Assembly: GCA_900768685.1 (NCBI GenBank) | Contig: CAAGDX010000031.1 | Location: 1 to 64,000, forward strand | Direction: 5' to 3' | Origin: Bacteroidales bacterium | Lineage (GTDB): Bacteria > Bacteroidota > Bacteroidia > Bacteroidales > Muribaculaceae | DNA: 64,000 nt | Shown: piece after piece, positions 35,110-43,459 of the stretch | Numbering within the stretch: position 1 is the first letter of the stretch | Layout of the letters: each line of letters starts with the position of its first letter | The notes under the pieces: generated by a model | The model's input: the letters and a program-made list of their open reading frames with translations, nothing else | Told to the model about the DNA's origin: nothing | Databases searched by the model: none | Translations under genes and position numbers: made by a program

Positions 35110-35141
35110 AATTAGTCTAATTAGACCAATTAGTCTAATTT
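35110..35141. repeat. 9-bp TTAGTCTAA repeats, mixed orientation
   Basis: TTAGTCTAA occurs twice with a reversed TTAGACCAA between. Together with the preceding element it fills the 293-bp gap between the lipoprotein gene and rpmA. No gene is seen in the gap. Confidence 0.75.
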
Positions 35142-35159
35142 CCCCACTGCAGCAGCATC

Positions 35160-35200
35160 AAAAAAAAGAGTTGCATCACACGCTGTGACACAACTCCTTT
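35160..35200 (-). terminator. Terminator of the rplU-rpmA operon
   Basis: GAGTTG pairs with CAACTC and, inside, TCACA pairs with TGTGA. Eight T follow on the minus strand. It is about 20 bases after the rpmA stop. Confidence 0.85.
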
Positions 35201-35222
35201 ATCGTTGTAATAAAAAATCGTC

Positions 35223-35483
35223 TTATGCTTCAGCAGGCTGAACGTTGATAAAACGACGACCATTACGTCCTGAAGTGAATACTACAGTGCCGTCAACGAG
35301 AGCATAAAGAGTGTGGTCTTTACCTATGCCCACGTTCAATCCCGGGTGGTGTACTGTGCCGCGCTGGCGTTTGATGATGTTGCCGGCTTTTGCAAATTGA
35401 CCACCAAAAATCTTAACTCCGAGTCGTTTGCTTTCTGACTCACGTCCGTTCTTTGAACTACCTACACCTTTTTTATGTGCCAT
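35223..35483 (-). CDS. rpmA: 50S ribosomal protein L27
   Basis: The 86-residue protein has the classic L27 start MAHKKGVGSSKNGRESESKRLGVK and GNIIKRQRGTVHHPGLNVGIGKDHTLYA. It lies near the peptidyl-transferase centre. Second gene of the rplU-rpmA pair, 20 bases after rplU. Confidence 0.98.
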   Translation of the reverse strand: MAHKKGVGSSKNGRESESKRLGVKIFGGQFAKAGNIIKRQRGTVHHPGLNVGIGKDHTLYALVDGTVVFTSGRNGRRFINVQPAEA

Positions 35484-35503
35484 TTTCTTAAGATTTTAGA
35501 GGG

Positions 35504-35824
35504 TTAAGCAATTACTTCTTTAATCACAACTTTGGTGAAATATTGGCGGTGACCGTTTTTGCGACGATAGCCTTTACGACGTTTCTTCTTGAATACGATT
35601 ACCTTTTCACCTTTTACGAGCGGCTCTGCCACTTCGCATACTACTTTTGCACCTTCTACTACCGGTGCACCGACTTTAACGGCTCCTTCTGCGTCAACGA
35701 GAAGTACTCGGTCAAACTCTACTGTTTCGCCTTCTTTCTTGTCTTCGCCAAGGTAGTGAACAAACAGATACTTGCCTGCTTCGGCTTTGAACTGCTGTCC
35801 TTGGATTTCTACGATTACGTACAT
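35504..35824 (-). CDS. rplU: 50S ribosomal protein L21
   Basis: The 106-residue protein starts MYVIVEIQGQQFKAEAGKYL and has the basic KKKRRKGYRRKNGHRQYFTKV motif near its end. It binds 23S rRNA. A minus-strand TAACTTTG at 35920-35927 is a good -7 promoter box about 95 bases upstream. Confidence 0.98.
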   Translation of the reverse strand: MYVIVEIQGQQFKAEAGKYLFVHYLGEDKKEGETVEFDRVLLVDAEGAVKVGAPVVEGAKVVCEVAEPLVKGEKVIVFKKKRRKGYRRKNGHRQYFTKVVIKEVIA

Positions 35825-35919
35825 CTGTTTTTTTTATTATACAGGGTTACTCCGTCGGGCGAACTGCTATCCTTTGCAATTTCTTATACCTTAGCCCGGT
35901 GCGGAAAAATTTGCGACTG

Positions 35920-35927
35920 CAAAGTTA
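35920..35927 (-). promoter_or_regulatory. rplU promoter -7 box
   Basis: TAACTTTG on the minus strand matches TAnnTTTG. The -33 element is weak. The 95-base leader could host regulation but no known structure was recognised. Confidence 0.55.
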
Positions 35928-36040
35928 CTGCTTTATTTTGGCTTTTACCAAGTTTTTACGCCTCTCCTTTGCTATTATTTTGCCGTTTTAAGAAAATTTA
36001 ACTTTAAAGCCTGCTTTAACATCTATTATGAAACAGGCTC

Positions 36041-37402
36041 TTAAGCCTCCATCAGCCCCTCTGCATTACGAGCGATTTCCTCATCAGACACCTGATAGTT
36101 TGCGAGGTCACCGGAGATAAAGCGGTCGTAAGCCGTCATGTCTATCAGACCGTGACCGGAGAGATTGAAGAGGATTACCTTTTCTTTGCCTTCCTCCTTA
36201 GCCTTTTTTGCTTCACGGATAGCCGTGGCGATAGCGTGAGAACTTTCCGGAGCAGGGATAATACCCTCAGAACGAGCAAATAACGTTGCAGCCTCAAAAG
36301 TTTCCAGTTGTGGGATATCCACAGCCTCGATAAGGCTATCCTTCTTCAGCTGACTCACGATAGCACCTGCACCGTGGTAACGCAGACCGCCGGCGTGGAT
36401 ATTTGCAGGAGCAAAACTGTGCCCCAAGGTAAGCATCGGAATCAGAGGAGTATAGCCTGCCTCGTCACCGAAATCGTAGCGGAAAATGCCACGTGTCAGT
36501 TTAGGACAAGATTCCGGTTCTGCGGCAATGAAACGAGTATTTTTGTCACCTGTGAAGTTGTGGCGGAGGAACGGAAAAGCTATACCTGAGAAATTACTTC
36601 CGCCGCCAAAGCAACCGATAACGATGTCCGGGTAGTCGCCTGCCATTTCCATTTGTTTTTCCGCCTCAAGACCTATCACCGTCTGGTGCAGACAAACGTG
36701 GTTCAGCACCGAGCCTAAGGTATAGCGGCAGTTTGGAGTGGAGGTTGCAAGTTCTATCGCCTCAGAGATAGCGGTACCCAGAGAACCCTGATAGTTGGGA
36801 TTTTCCGTGATTATTTTTTTACCCGCTTTTGTGGACATACTTGGAGAGGCAATCACCTCGGCACCGTAGGTCTGCATGATAGAGCGGCGGTATGGCTTTT
36901 GATTGTAACTGATTTTCACCATATACACAGCCAATTCAAGTCCGAAGTGGCGAGCAGCCATGGAGAGAGCCGCACCCCACTGTCCGGCACCCGTTTCGGT
37001 GGTGATATTCGTGATACCCTGCTTTTTGCAGTAGTAAGCCTGAGGGATAGCGGAATTGAGCTTGTGAGAGCCCACGGGACTTACGCTCTCGTTTTTGAAA
37101 TATATTTTAGCGGGAGTGTCGAGAGCTTTTTCCAGACCTGTAGCACGCACAAGCGGGGTAGGACGCCAGATTTTATACATATCGTGTACTTCTTCCGGGA
37201 TTTCAATCCAGCGGTCCGTGGTGTTCATTTCCTGGTTTGCGAGTTCTTCCGCAAATATGGGATATAAGTCCTCAGCCTTAAGTGGCTGGTGAGTAGCCGG
37301 GTGAATGATTGGTTTCGGCTTTTGTGGCATATCCGTCAGTACGTTGTACCATGCTGTGGGTATGTCTTGTTCGCGTAGTATAAATTTCTTGGAGTCTGAC
37401 AT
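36041..37402 (-). CDS. trpB2: Tryptophan synthase beta chain-like protein (TrpB2 type)
   Basis: The 453-residue PLP enzyme belongs to the longer TrpB2 branch. The PLP lysine is in SPVGSHKLNSAIPQAYY, the glycine-rich phosphate loop in IGCFGGGSNFSGIAFPF, and the end has FNLSGHGLIDM. It makes tryptophan from indole and serine. No trpA or other trp gene is adjacent, so it may recycle free indole. It has its own promoter (TTTG, 20 bases, TACATTTG). Confidence 0.93.
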   Translation of the reverse strand: MSDSKKFILREQDIPTAWYNVLTDMPQKPKPIIHPATHQPLKAEDLYPIFAEELANQEMNTTDRWIEIPEEVHDMYKIWRPTPLVRATGLEKALDTPAKIYFKNESVSPVGSHKLNSAIPQAYYCKKQGITNITTETGAGQWGAALSMAARHFGLELAVYMVKISYNQKPYRRSIMQTYGAEVIASPSMSTKAGKKIITENPNYQGSLGTAISEAIELATSTPNCRYTLGSVLNHVCLHQTVIGLEAEKQMEMAGDYPDIVIGCFGGGSNFSGIAFPFLRHNFTGDKNTRFIAAEPESCPKLTRGIFRYDFGDEAGYTPLIPMLTLGHSFAPANIHAGGLRYHGAGAIVSQLKKDSLIEAVDIPQLETFEAATLFARSEGIIPAPESSHAIATAIREAKKAKEEGKEKVILFNLSGHGLIDMTAYDRFISGDLANYQVSDEEIARNAEGLMEA

Positions 37403-37431
37403 AATTTTATGTTTTTTGATGTTTTATGCAG

Positions 37432-37463
37432 CAAATGTATAGTTATTGCGTTGAATATGCAAA
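37432..37463 (-). promoter_or_regulatory. trpB2 promoter
   Basis: Minus strand TTTG (37460-37463), 20 bases, TACATTTG (37432-37439): both elements exact. It lies 30 bases upstream of the start codon. Confidence 0.75.
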
Positions 37464-37577
37464 TTACTTGCATAAAATCCTCAATATTTAACATATATTA
37501 GCAATAAACATCAATATTTGTGCATAACTATGCAAAAACTAATCATCAAGCGACTTGAAAAGGTGCCGGGCAGTAAG

Positions 37578-38043
37578 CTGGCTGTGGTAATAGATTCGTG
37601 AAGTGAACCTGCGGAGAGAACCTGGATTTCACCACCTGTAGTGACGCGGCATGCCGCGGCATCCCAAGTGAACCTGCGGAGCGAACCGGAAGCCCTATCG
37701 TGTCGGAGATACGATAGGGTTACACGCCTTGAGAGGCGTGGTTGTGGTAAACCCTGCGTTCAGCCTCGTGAGAGGCTTAACGTAGGGATAGAAAGGATTC
37801 TTCCATATATCGAACCCTGGAGGGGTTCGGTTGTGGTAACGGATTTGCATGTACTGTCTCTATCACAACCGAGCATCTCCGAAGCTCGTATATCCTATAT
37901 ACCTATTCTTCACCGGGTTAAGCCTCTCCGAGGCTGAACCCGGCGTTTACCACAATTGAAGCCTCACCGAGGCTTCTCATCAGCATCGTATCTCCGATAC
38001 GATGCTGATGCAGGTTCACTTCACAAATCTATCACCACAACCA
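37578..38043. repeat. Hairpin array bounded by an inverted repeat of about 31 bp
   Basis: The ends (37579-37610 and 38011-38042) are near-perfect inverted copies containing AAGTGAACCTGC. Inside are at least eight hairpins with different stems but related loops: 37693-37719, 37723-37740, 37752-37787, 37811-37829, 37870-37888, 37913-37942, 37958-37976 and 37978-38010. Left-half loops read TCGGAG, TTGAGA, GTGAGA, TGGAGG; right-half loops read CTCCGA or CACCGA. The linker GTTGTGGTAA follows left hairpins and its reverse complement (TTACCACAA) occurs on the right. Palindrome copy 3 (37645-37658) lies inside. No open gene. Confidence 0.8.
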
Positions 38044-38080
38044 CGCCCCTCCAGGGACTTCCGGTTTACTCCACAACTTC

Positions 38081-38236
38081 ATCTCGGATGCCGCGGCATA
38101 CCACGGCTTCTGAAACGAGGCAGGCAAGAGTCAAGAGTCTGACCCGTCAAACTTGTCGGACATGTCTGACCTAGCTTCCAAAATCTGTCCCTAGACTCTA
38201 GACTCTAGACTCTAGACTCTAGACATTAATAAAAAA
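38081..38236. repeat. Inverted palindrome copy and GTCTAGA heptad array
   Basis: 38081-38110 is a diverged, inverted copy of the GGCATGCC palindrome. After CAAGAGTCAAGAGTC the text runs into about five units of CTCTAGA ending near 38224, directly before the polysaccharide promoter. Confidence 0.8.
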
Positions 38237-38268
38237 TTTGCTTTCTTCTAATTAAATTCGTACCTTTG
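38237..38268 (+). promoter_or_regulatory. Promoter of the polysaccharide locus
   Basis: TTTG (38237-38240), 20 bases, TACCTTTG (38261-38268) is an exact Bacteroidota promoter. It leaves a leader of about 225 bases before the ATG at 38501, a plausible target for the NusG-like antiterminator it precedes. No inverted repeats flank the promoter, so it does not look invertible. Confidence 0.8.
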
Positions 38269-38500
38269 CAGAGCTAAGTCCGCAGATATCACGGAATTGG
38301 CTCTTTTTGGTTGCTTTGAAGCCCTTGGATAGGGGTGGAAATGTGATTCGGAACTGCTGTTATGACTTTGATACATAGCAAGTTATACGAACTAACCGGT
38401 TGTCGCCTTGTGTGCTGTTGCCTTTGTCTTGCAAACACGCGAGGAGTGGCTTTATGTGCAAAAAATCACAAATCTATTTTTACTTTTTTGCCCCTTTTTC

Positions 38501-39376
38501 ATGGCTGAAACCCTCCCCGATATCACCACGGAGGCTGCCATTGCACTCGCTATCGCAAACCTCGAAAACCAGGGCAAAAGTACCTACGCCAAGACCTATA
38601 TCTCCCTCCGCAGCTCCCTGCAGCGTTTCGGAAACTTTGCGGAAAAGCCTGTTAAAGACCTGCTGCACAGCGATATAGAAGCCTATTCCGCTTTCCTTGC
38701 CGATGCCGGGCTCCGGGCAAGCACCATCAGCTTTTACCTCCGTGCACTCCGTGCCGTTTGCAACAAGCACGTGCCCTGCACCGATATATTCCGAGACATC
38801 ACCATCGAGGAAAAGCCTGTAGATGCCAAGTGCCGGGAAATCAAGCCAATAGACCCTGATTCGCACCACTGGTACGCAGCCAAATTTTTTATTCGTGACC
38901 ACGAAAAAATCCGTAGTATCGTTCTGCAAACAGCAGACGACACATACATTCCCATGGTCACCACAGCCGCCAAATGCGGCAGTAAAATAGTAGAGCGGAC
39001 GCGACCACTCTGCTCACTTATCTTTTTTCATACCAAGCACTTAGCCGCCATCCGCCTTACGGACATCCTCCGAGACAAAGCCATGGTATATACCACAGCC
39101 GGTGCAACAGGCAAGCACCCCGCAATCATACCGGAGCACGAGATGAAGATGTTTCGCATCATCACCTCCGCATCCGCCACCGGCATAGAATATTTCCCGG
39201 ACGACCTCCCCAAATTCCGTGAAGGCGAGCATGTCCGCGTCATCGCCGGCGACTTTGAAGGAGCGGAAGGCACCATAGTCCGCATCAAAAAAGACCGCCG
39301 CCTCGTAGTCACCATCACCGGCGTCTGTGCAGTCGCCACCCCGCACCTGCCACAAGAATTTTTGCAGAAAATATAA
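38501..39376 (+). CDS. NusG-like (UpxY-type) antiterminator fused to a tyrosine-recombinase core-binding domain
   Basis: The 291-residue product (start at the ATG at 38501; the longer frame needs a TTG inside the leader) has two parts. Residues about 10-105 match the SAM-like core-binding domain of Bacteroidales tyrosine recombinases: YAKTYISLRSSLQRFG, LLHSDIEAYSAFLADAGL, ASTISFYLRALRAVCNKHV, then IFRDI. The catalytic domain is missing. Residues about 122-225 form a NusG N-terminal domain (HHWYAAKFF...TYIPMV) and 237-265 a KOW motif (FREGEHVRVIAGDFEGAEGT). UpxY proteins head capsule loci and prevent early termination. This gene has the same position. The fused domain may add specific DNA binding, which is an inference. 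Confidence 0.85.
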   Translation: MAETLPDITTEAAIALAIANLENQGKSTYAKTYISLRSSLQRFGNFAEKPVKDLLHSDIEAYSAFLADAGLRASTISFYLRALRAVCNKHVPCTDIFRDITIEEKPVDAKCREIKPIDPDSHHWYAAKFFIRDHEKIRSIVLQTADDTYIPMVTTAAKCGSKIVERTRPLCSLIFFHTKHLAAIRLTDILRDKAMVYTTAGATGKHPAIIPEHEMKMFRIITSASATGIEYFPDDLPKFREGEHVRVIAGDFEGAEGTIVRIKKDRRLVVTITGVCAVATPHLPQEFLQKI

Positions 39377-39431
39377 AATCACATAAAAACTATATCTAAA
39401 TTCATTCCAATTATTTAGATTACAAACTACT

Positions 39432-40013
39432 ATGTGCAAAATTTTCGGATTTAAGTTATATTTTGATAAAGATTGGCTAGAAAATTTGACTATTGATAGA
39501 TATTGCGAATATAAGTCATTTGCAGAACAAATAGTTTTTGTTATAGATATGTTTAATTATCGTTTAAATCGATTATACAACATTGACTTATTAGAAGGTG
39601 ATAAAATGGAATGCCAAATGGTAATAGATGCTACCTTGGTGTTATTTAGAGCACTCTTTTTAGAAAGCAGAGATAAAAGTTTTTCTGTACAAAATTTTTA
39701 TATATTATTTGGTAGAACAGACATTGCTGAAAAAATTGATGAGTATCTGCAATTGGACTATTATAGTGAAAATATAAAAGCAGATGGGGGAGATTGTATA
39801 CCTATAAAGAAATTTGTAAAATATGTAATAGACAAATTTATTTGTCATTTAGATTCAGATGAAGAAGCAAATATAGGAATATGTAATGGGCATATCAGTC
39901 AACTTATTAATAAGTATTCACCTCGAAACATATACAATATAGTTGAAGATATAAATAATATTATCTATAAAAATTTAACTGATACTAACACCCGGGAATT
40001 CAATGAAAATTGA
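39432..40013 (+). CDS. Hypothetical protein upstream of AbiC-like gene
   Basis: The 193-residue protein (MCKIFGFKLYFDKDWLENL) has no motif I recognise, no signal peptide and no membrane segment. It looks mostly helical. Base composition is very AT-rich, as in the next genes and unlike the NusG-like gene before it, suggesting separate acquisition. It lies 43 bases before the AbiC-like gene and could be its partner. Confidence 0.65.
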   Translation: MCKIFGFKLYFDKDWLENLTIDRYCEYKSFAEQIVFVIDMFNYRLNRLYNIDLLEGDKMECQMVIDATLVLFRALFLESRDKSFSVQNFYILFGRTDIAEKIDEYLQLDYYSENIKADGGDCIPIKKFVKYVIDKFICHLDSDEEANIGICNGHISQLINKYSPRNIYNIVEDINNIIYKNLTDTNTREFNEN

Positions 40014-40056
40014 CCCTAATGACTGCTTATAAAAGAAAGAATATTATAAGCTAATA

Positions 40057-41037
40057 ATGAATCAGATTTCAGAAAATAATAAAAACAATAACATTGACGA
40101 TGATACATCTTGCACAATTAAATTTGTGTTAGGTGGAGTTTTTGTCCTTTGGATTCTAAATTGGTGCTTCTGTTACTATAATATAGATGATAAAAGCAGC
40201 TTTGGAGATCAATTTGGTGCTGTAAATGCTTTGTTTACCGGTTTGGCTTTTGGAGGTACTATATATGCTCTTCTTTTGCAAAAGAAAAGTATTGATATAC
40301 AACAACAGGAGTTAGAAGCACAGCGAGAAGAACTTAAGCAGACGCGAGAAGAATTTAAGAAGCAAACAGAAATTTTTGAGGAAGAAAAGAAAACACAAGA
40401 ATTGCAACGCTTTGAAAATACTTTCTTCATGTTAATGACCCAATTTCAAAAAACGGCGAGCGACTTGCATATTGAGTTTGAACCAAACACTAGTTTGATT
40501 GGATATACTGATCAATATAAAGAAGATGGAAAAGCCTGTTTTGAGTTTTGGTATCGAAAAAGATTTTGTAACAATAAACTATGTGGCTTTTTAGAATACA
40601 TAAATAACAATGGAATTGATGGGATTATAAATATCTGTAATTATATCATTTTTATTGATTATTTTGGATGCTTGTGTTCAATTCTGCAACATATAGATTA
40701 CGGAGTTAAGTCAAGAATTATAGATGTAGAAAATAGATATGTGCCTTTTTTGATAAACATTCTATCTCCGTATGAGTTGGTCGCAATCTTTTATTATGGA
40801 TTATCATTTAATGGAAGAATTGAATTAAAGGGACTGTTAGAAAAATATCATGTGCTATGTCATTTAAATCCAAAAGATTTGGGATATTCATTTGAAATAG
40901 ATAATAAGAATATTCAGACTAATTTTTTAACAAACTTAGAACCCATCGGGACAGATTTTGATTATTATGTAACTAATGATGAATGTTATGCTAATAATTA
41001 CCGAGAATCCGCTTTTATCAAGCCTGAAATAATTTAA
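40057..41037 (+). CDS. Putative phage abortive-infection protein (AbiC-like membrane protein)
   Basis: The 326-residue protein has two N-terminal membrane segments (FVLGGVFVLWILNWCFCYY and FGAVNALFTGLAFGGTIYALLL). A coiled coil of about 50 residues follows (QQQELEAQREELKQTREEFK). Then comes a soluble domain starting RFENTFFMLMTQFQKTASDL, the hallmark of putative AbiC-type phage resistance proteins. The mechanism is not known. AT-rich, it sits inside a polysaccharide operon just before the flippase, 6 bases apart, an unusual place. Confidence 0.75.
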   Translation: MNQISENNKNNNIDDDTSCTIKFVLGGVFVLWILNWCFCYYNIDDKSSFGDQFGAVNALFTGLAFGGTIYALLLQKKSIDIQQQELEAQREELKQTREEFKKQTEIFEEEKKTQELQRFENTFFMLMTQFQKTASDLHIEFEPNTSLIGYTDQYKEDGKACFEFWYRKRFCNNKLCGFLEYINNNGIDGIINICNYIIFIDYFGCLCSILQHIDYGVKSRIIDVENRYVPFLINILSPYELVAIFYYGLSFNGRIELKGLLEKYHVLCHLNPKDLGYSFEIDNKNIQTNFLTNLEPIGTDFDYYVTNDECYANNYRESAFIKPEII

Positions 41038-41043
41038 TTATAA

Positions 41044-42561
41044 ATGGCAGAAATATCTGAAAACAAACGAATAGCGAAGAATACAATAGCATTGTATATA
41101 AGGATGCTCGTTGTCCTTACGGTAAACTTATATACCTCTCGCATTGTATTATCTTCTCTAGGTGTAGAAGATTTTGGAATATACAACATTGTTGCAGGTG
41201 TAGCTATAATGTTTGATTTCCTAAATACTACAATGAGTAGTGCAACATCACGCTTTTTGACAGTAGAGTTAGGCATAGGCAACAAAGAAAAACTCAAACA
41301 AACATTTCAAACAGCCTTATTTCTCCATTTGATAATAGCAGCATTAATAGTTCTTATTTGTGAAACTGTCGGCTTATGGTTTTTAAATACGAAACTGATA
41401 ATTGCACCTGAAAGAATGGTTGCCGCAAATTATGTATTCCAATTAGCTGTATTAGCTATAGTTTTTAAGGTGATTCAAGTTCCTTTTATGGCAAGTGTCA
41501 TCTCAAATGAACGAATGGAAGTATATGCAATTGTTGAAATATTGCGTGTTGTATTGGTTTTGGGATGTGTGATATTAATTTCTGGCTGTGAATATGATAG
41601 ATTGATTATTTATGCAGCGATATTGGCAATTATAGCATTTATAATTTGTCTTTTATATGTTGTTTATTCAAAATGGAAATTTGACGAAAGTTCTCTGACC
41701 CCAAAACCGCAAAAAGACCTAATAAAAGAATTAGTGGTCTATTCAGGTTGGGATTTATATGGAAATATGTGCGTAACAGGCAGGTCACAAGGTCTTAACA
41801 TTACATTAAATTTATTTTTTGGACCTTTATTGAATGCTGCCAATGGAATAGCAATGCAAGTAAATACTGCAGTTATGCAATTAAGTACCAACGTCATATC
41901 AGCCTTTAGACCGCAAATTATAAAACTGTATGCAAAAAATGAAATGCAAAAGATGAGTATTTTGGTTAATAACTCCACCAAACTATCTCTTGTCTTGTTT
42001 TCTTTGGCTGCAGTTCCTTTAATTATAGAAATGCCATACGTTTTAGACATGTGGTTGAAAAATCCTCCTGAATATTCCGTATCTTTTAGCCGAATGGCGA
42101 TAATTGCCGGAATTCTAAATGTAATTATCAATATTTCAAATATACCAATTCACGCAAGAGGAGATATCAAATTTCTAAGTTTCATTAATGGAACAATCTT
42201 TCTTTTGACAGTACCTGCTGCGTACATCGTATTAGTATTTAAACATAATGCAGAATATGCTTATTTTATGATAGTAATTTTTACTGTTATTTGTTTTTTA
42301 ACTTCACTATATTTATTGCGGAGGCAAATTAAAGCTATTTCCATAAGAACTTTTTTATTCCGGTCTATACTTCCTTCATTTATATGCATACTAATTTCTA
42401 CAATTATAAGCTTTTTAGTGCATACTACTATGGGTTATGGCTTTATGAGACTAATGACAGTTGCAAATGTAAATGCAGGAGTTCTATCAGCATTGGCAAT
42501 ACTTGTTTTGTTGCCTAAAACCACTCTACAATCAATTAGGAATAAAATATGGAAACATTAA
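41044..42561 (+). CDS. Polysaccharide flippase (Wzx-like, MATE/PST superfamily)
   Basis: The 505-residue protein has about 12-14 hydrophobic segments. The N-terminus NTIALYIRMLVVLTVNLYTSRIVLSSLG is typical of oligosaccharide flippases. It should move lipid-linked repeat units across the inner membrane. Strongly AT-rich. Its end overlaps the next glycosyltransferase gene by 13 bases. Confidence 0.9.
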   Translation: MAEISENKRIAKNTIALYIRMLVVLTVNLYTSRIVLSSLGVEDFGIYNIVAGVAIMFDFLNTTMSSATSRFLTVELGIGNKEKLKQTFQTALFLHLIIAALIVLICETVGLWFLNTKLIIAPERMVAANYVFQLAVLAIVFKVIQVPFMASVISNERMEVYAIVEILRVVLVLGCVILISGCEYDRLIIYAAILAIIAFIICLLYVVYSKWKFDESSLTPKPQKDLIKELVVYSGWDLYGNMCVTGRSQGLNITLNLFFGPLLNAANGIAMQVNTAVMQLSTNVISAFRPQIIKLYAKNEMQKMSILVNNSTKLSLVLFSLAAVPLIIEMPYVLDMWLKNPPEYSVSFSRMAIIAGILNVIINISNIPIHARGDIKFLSFINGTIFLLTVPAAYIVLVFKHNAEYAYFMIVIFTVICFLTSLYLLRRQIKAISIRTFLFRSILPSFICILISTIISFLVHTTMGYGFMRLMTVANVNAGVLSALAILVLLPKTTLQSIRNKIWKH

Positions 42562-43454
42562 TAAGTATTATTACGCCTGTATATAATACTGAAAAGTTTT
42601 TACCTGAATGTATTCAGAGTGTATTTAATCAGACATACACTAATTGGGAATTGCTCCTTATTGATGATGGGTCTCCGGACAATTCAGGTGCCATCTGCGA
42701 TGAATATGCAGCTCGTGATAGCCGAGTGAAAGTGTTTCACAAGGAAAATGGCGGTGTTTCTTCCGCAAGAAATGTTGGACTTGACAACGCAAAAGGTGAA
42801 TGGGTTTCTTTTCTTGATTCTGATGATATGTTTGAGCCTCAATATTTAGAGAAATGCCTGTTTTATGCTAAAAAATATAATGTAGATGTAGTCAAATTTT
42901 ATTTTTCCGGAACATACTTCTCTAATTTTACAATAGATAGGCAGGAAGAATTTTCATTATTGTCAATTAATGATTATTTGAAAAAAAATCTTAATTTAGG
43001 TTCAATTGGACTTTATAAAAAAAATATAGTTGCCGATTTGAAATTTAATGAAAAAATGAAATATGCGGAAGACCAATTGTTTAATTATGAATTAATACAA
43101 AGAGCCGGTAATTGTGGCTTAATAAATATGCCACTATATTTTTATAGAGCGAACGAAACTAGTGCAACAAAGACTGTTGATGGTTTGTCAAGGTTAAAAT
43201 CATGCAAATACTTATATGATTTTGCTATTGACAATCCGAATTTTAAAGAAAGAATAAACAAAACCATAGTATCTTTAATAGTAGAATCATGTTCAGATGA
43301 TAGAGTACCTATTAAGGATATTTGTTCAGCTGTAAAGAATTACAATATTCATTGTCCTTCCAATGTTTCAAAAACTATAAAAACTTTTTGTTATATTCAA
43401 AAGGTATCAGTGTCTTTGGCTACAATTTTGTGTAGATTACGTAGCAAATTTTAA
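42549..43454 (+). CDS. Glycosyltransferase family 2
   Basis: The 301-residue protein has the GT2 start METLISIITPVYNTEKFLPECI, the nucleotide-binding motif LLLIDDGSPDNSG, GVSSARNVGLDNAKGEWVSF and the DXD site LDSDDMF. It adds one sugar to the lipid-linked unit at the cytoplasmic face. The sugar is unknown. AT-rich, sandwiched between flippase and polymerase genes. Confidence 0.92.
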   Translation: METLISIITPVYNTEKFLPECIQSVFNQTYTNWELLLIDDGSPDNSGAICDEYAARDSRVKVFHKENGGVSSARNVGLDNAKGEWVSFLDSDDMFEPQYLEKCLFYAKKYNVDVVKFYFSGTYFSNFTIDRQEEFSLLSINDYLKKNLNLGSIGLYKKNIVADLKFNEKMKYAEDQLFNYELIQRAGNCGLINMPLYFYRANETSATKTVDGLSRLKSCKYLYDFAIDNPNFKERINKTIVSLIVESCSDDRVPIKDICSAVKNYNIHCPSNVSKTIKTFCYIQKVSVSLATILCRLRSKF

Positions 43455-43459
43455 GTTAT

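Noticed and set aside
36041..37402. Part of a trp operon
   Set aside because: Sequence is of the TrpB2 branch and no other trp gene is adjacent; it has its own promoter.
38224..38275. Invertible promoter as in Bacteroides capsule loci
   Set aside because: No inverted repeats flank the promoter, and no complete invertase or tyrosine recombinase gene is present; the fused domain lacks a catalytic part.
38408..38500. Longer N-terminus for the NusG-like fusion
   Set aside because: It needs a TTG start within the leader and gives a hydrophobic stretch not expected in this family; the ATG at 38501 fits better.
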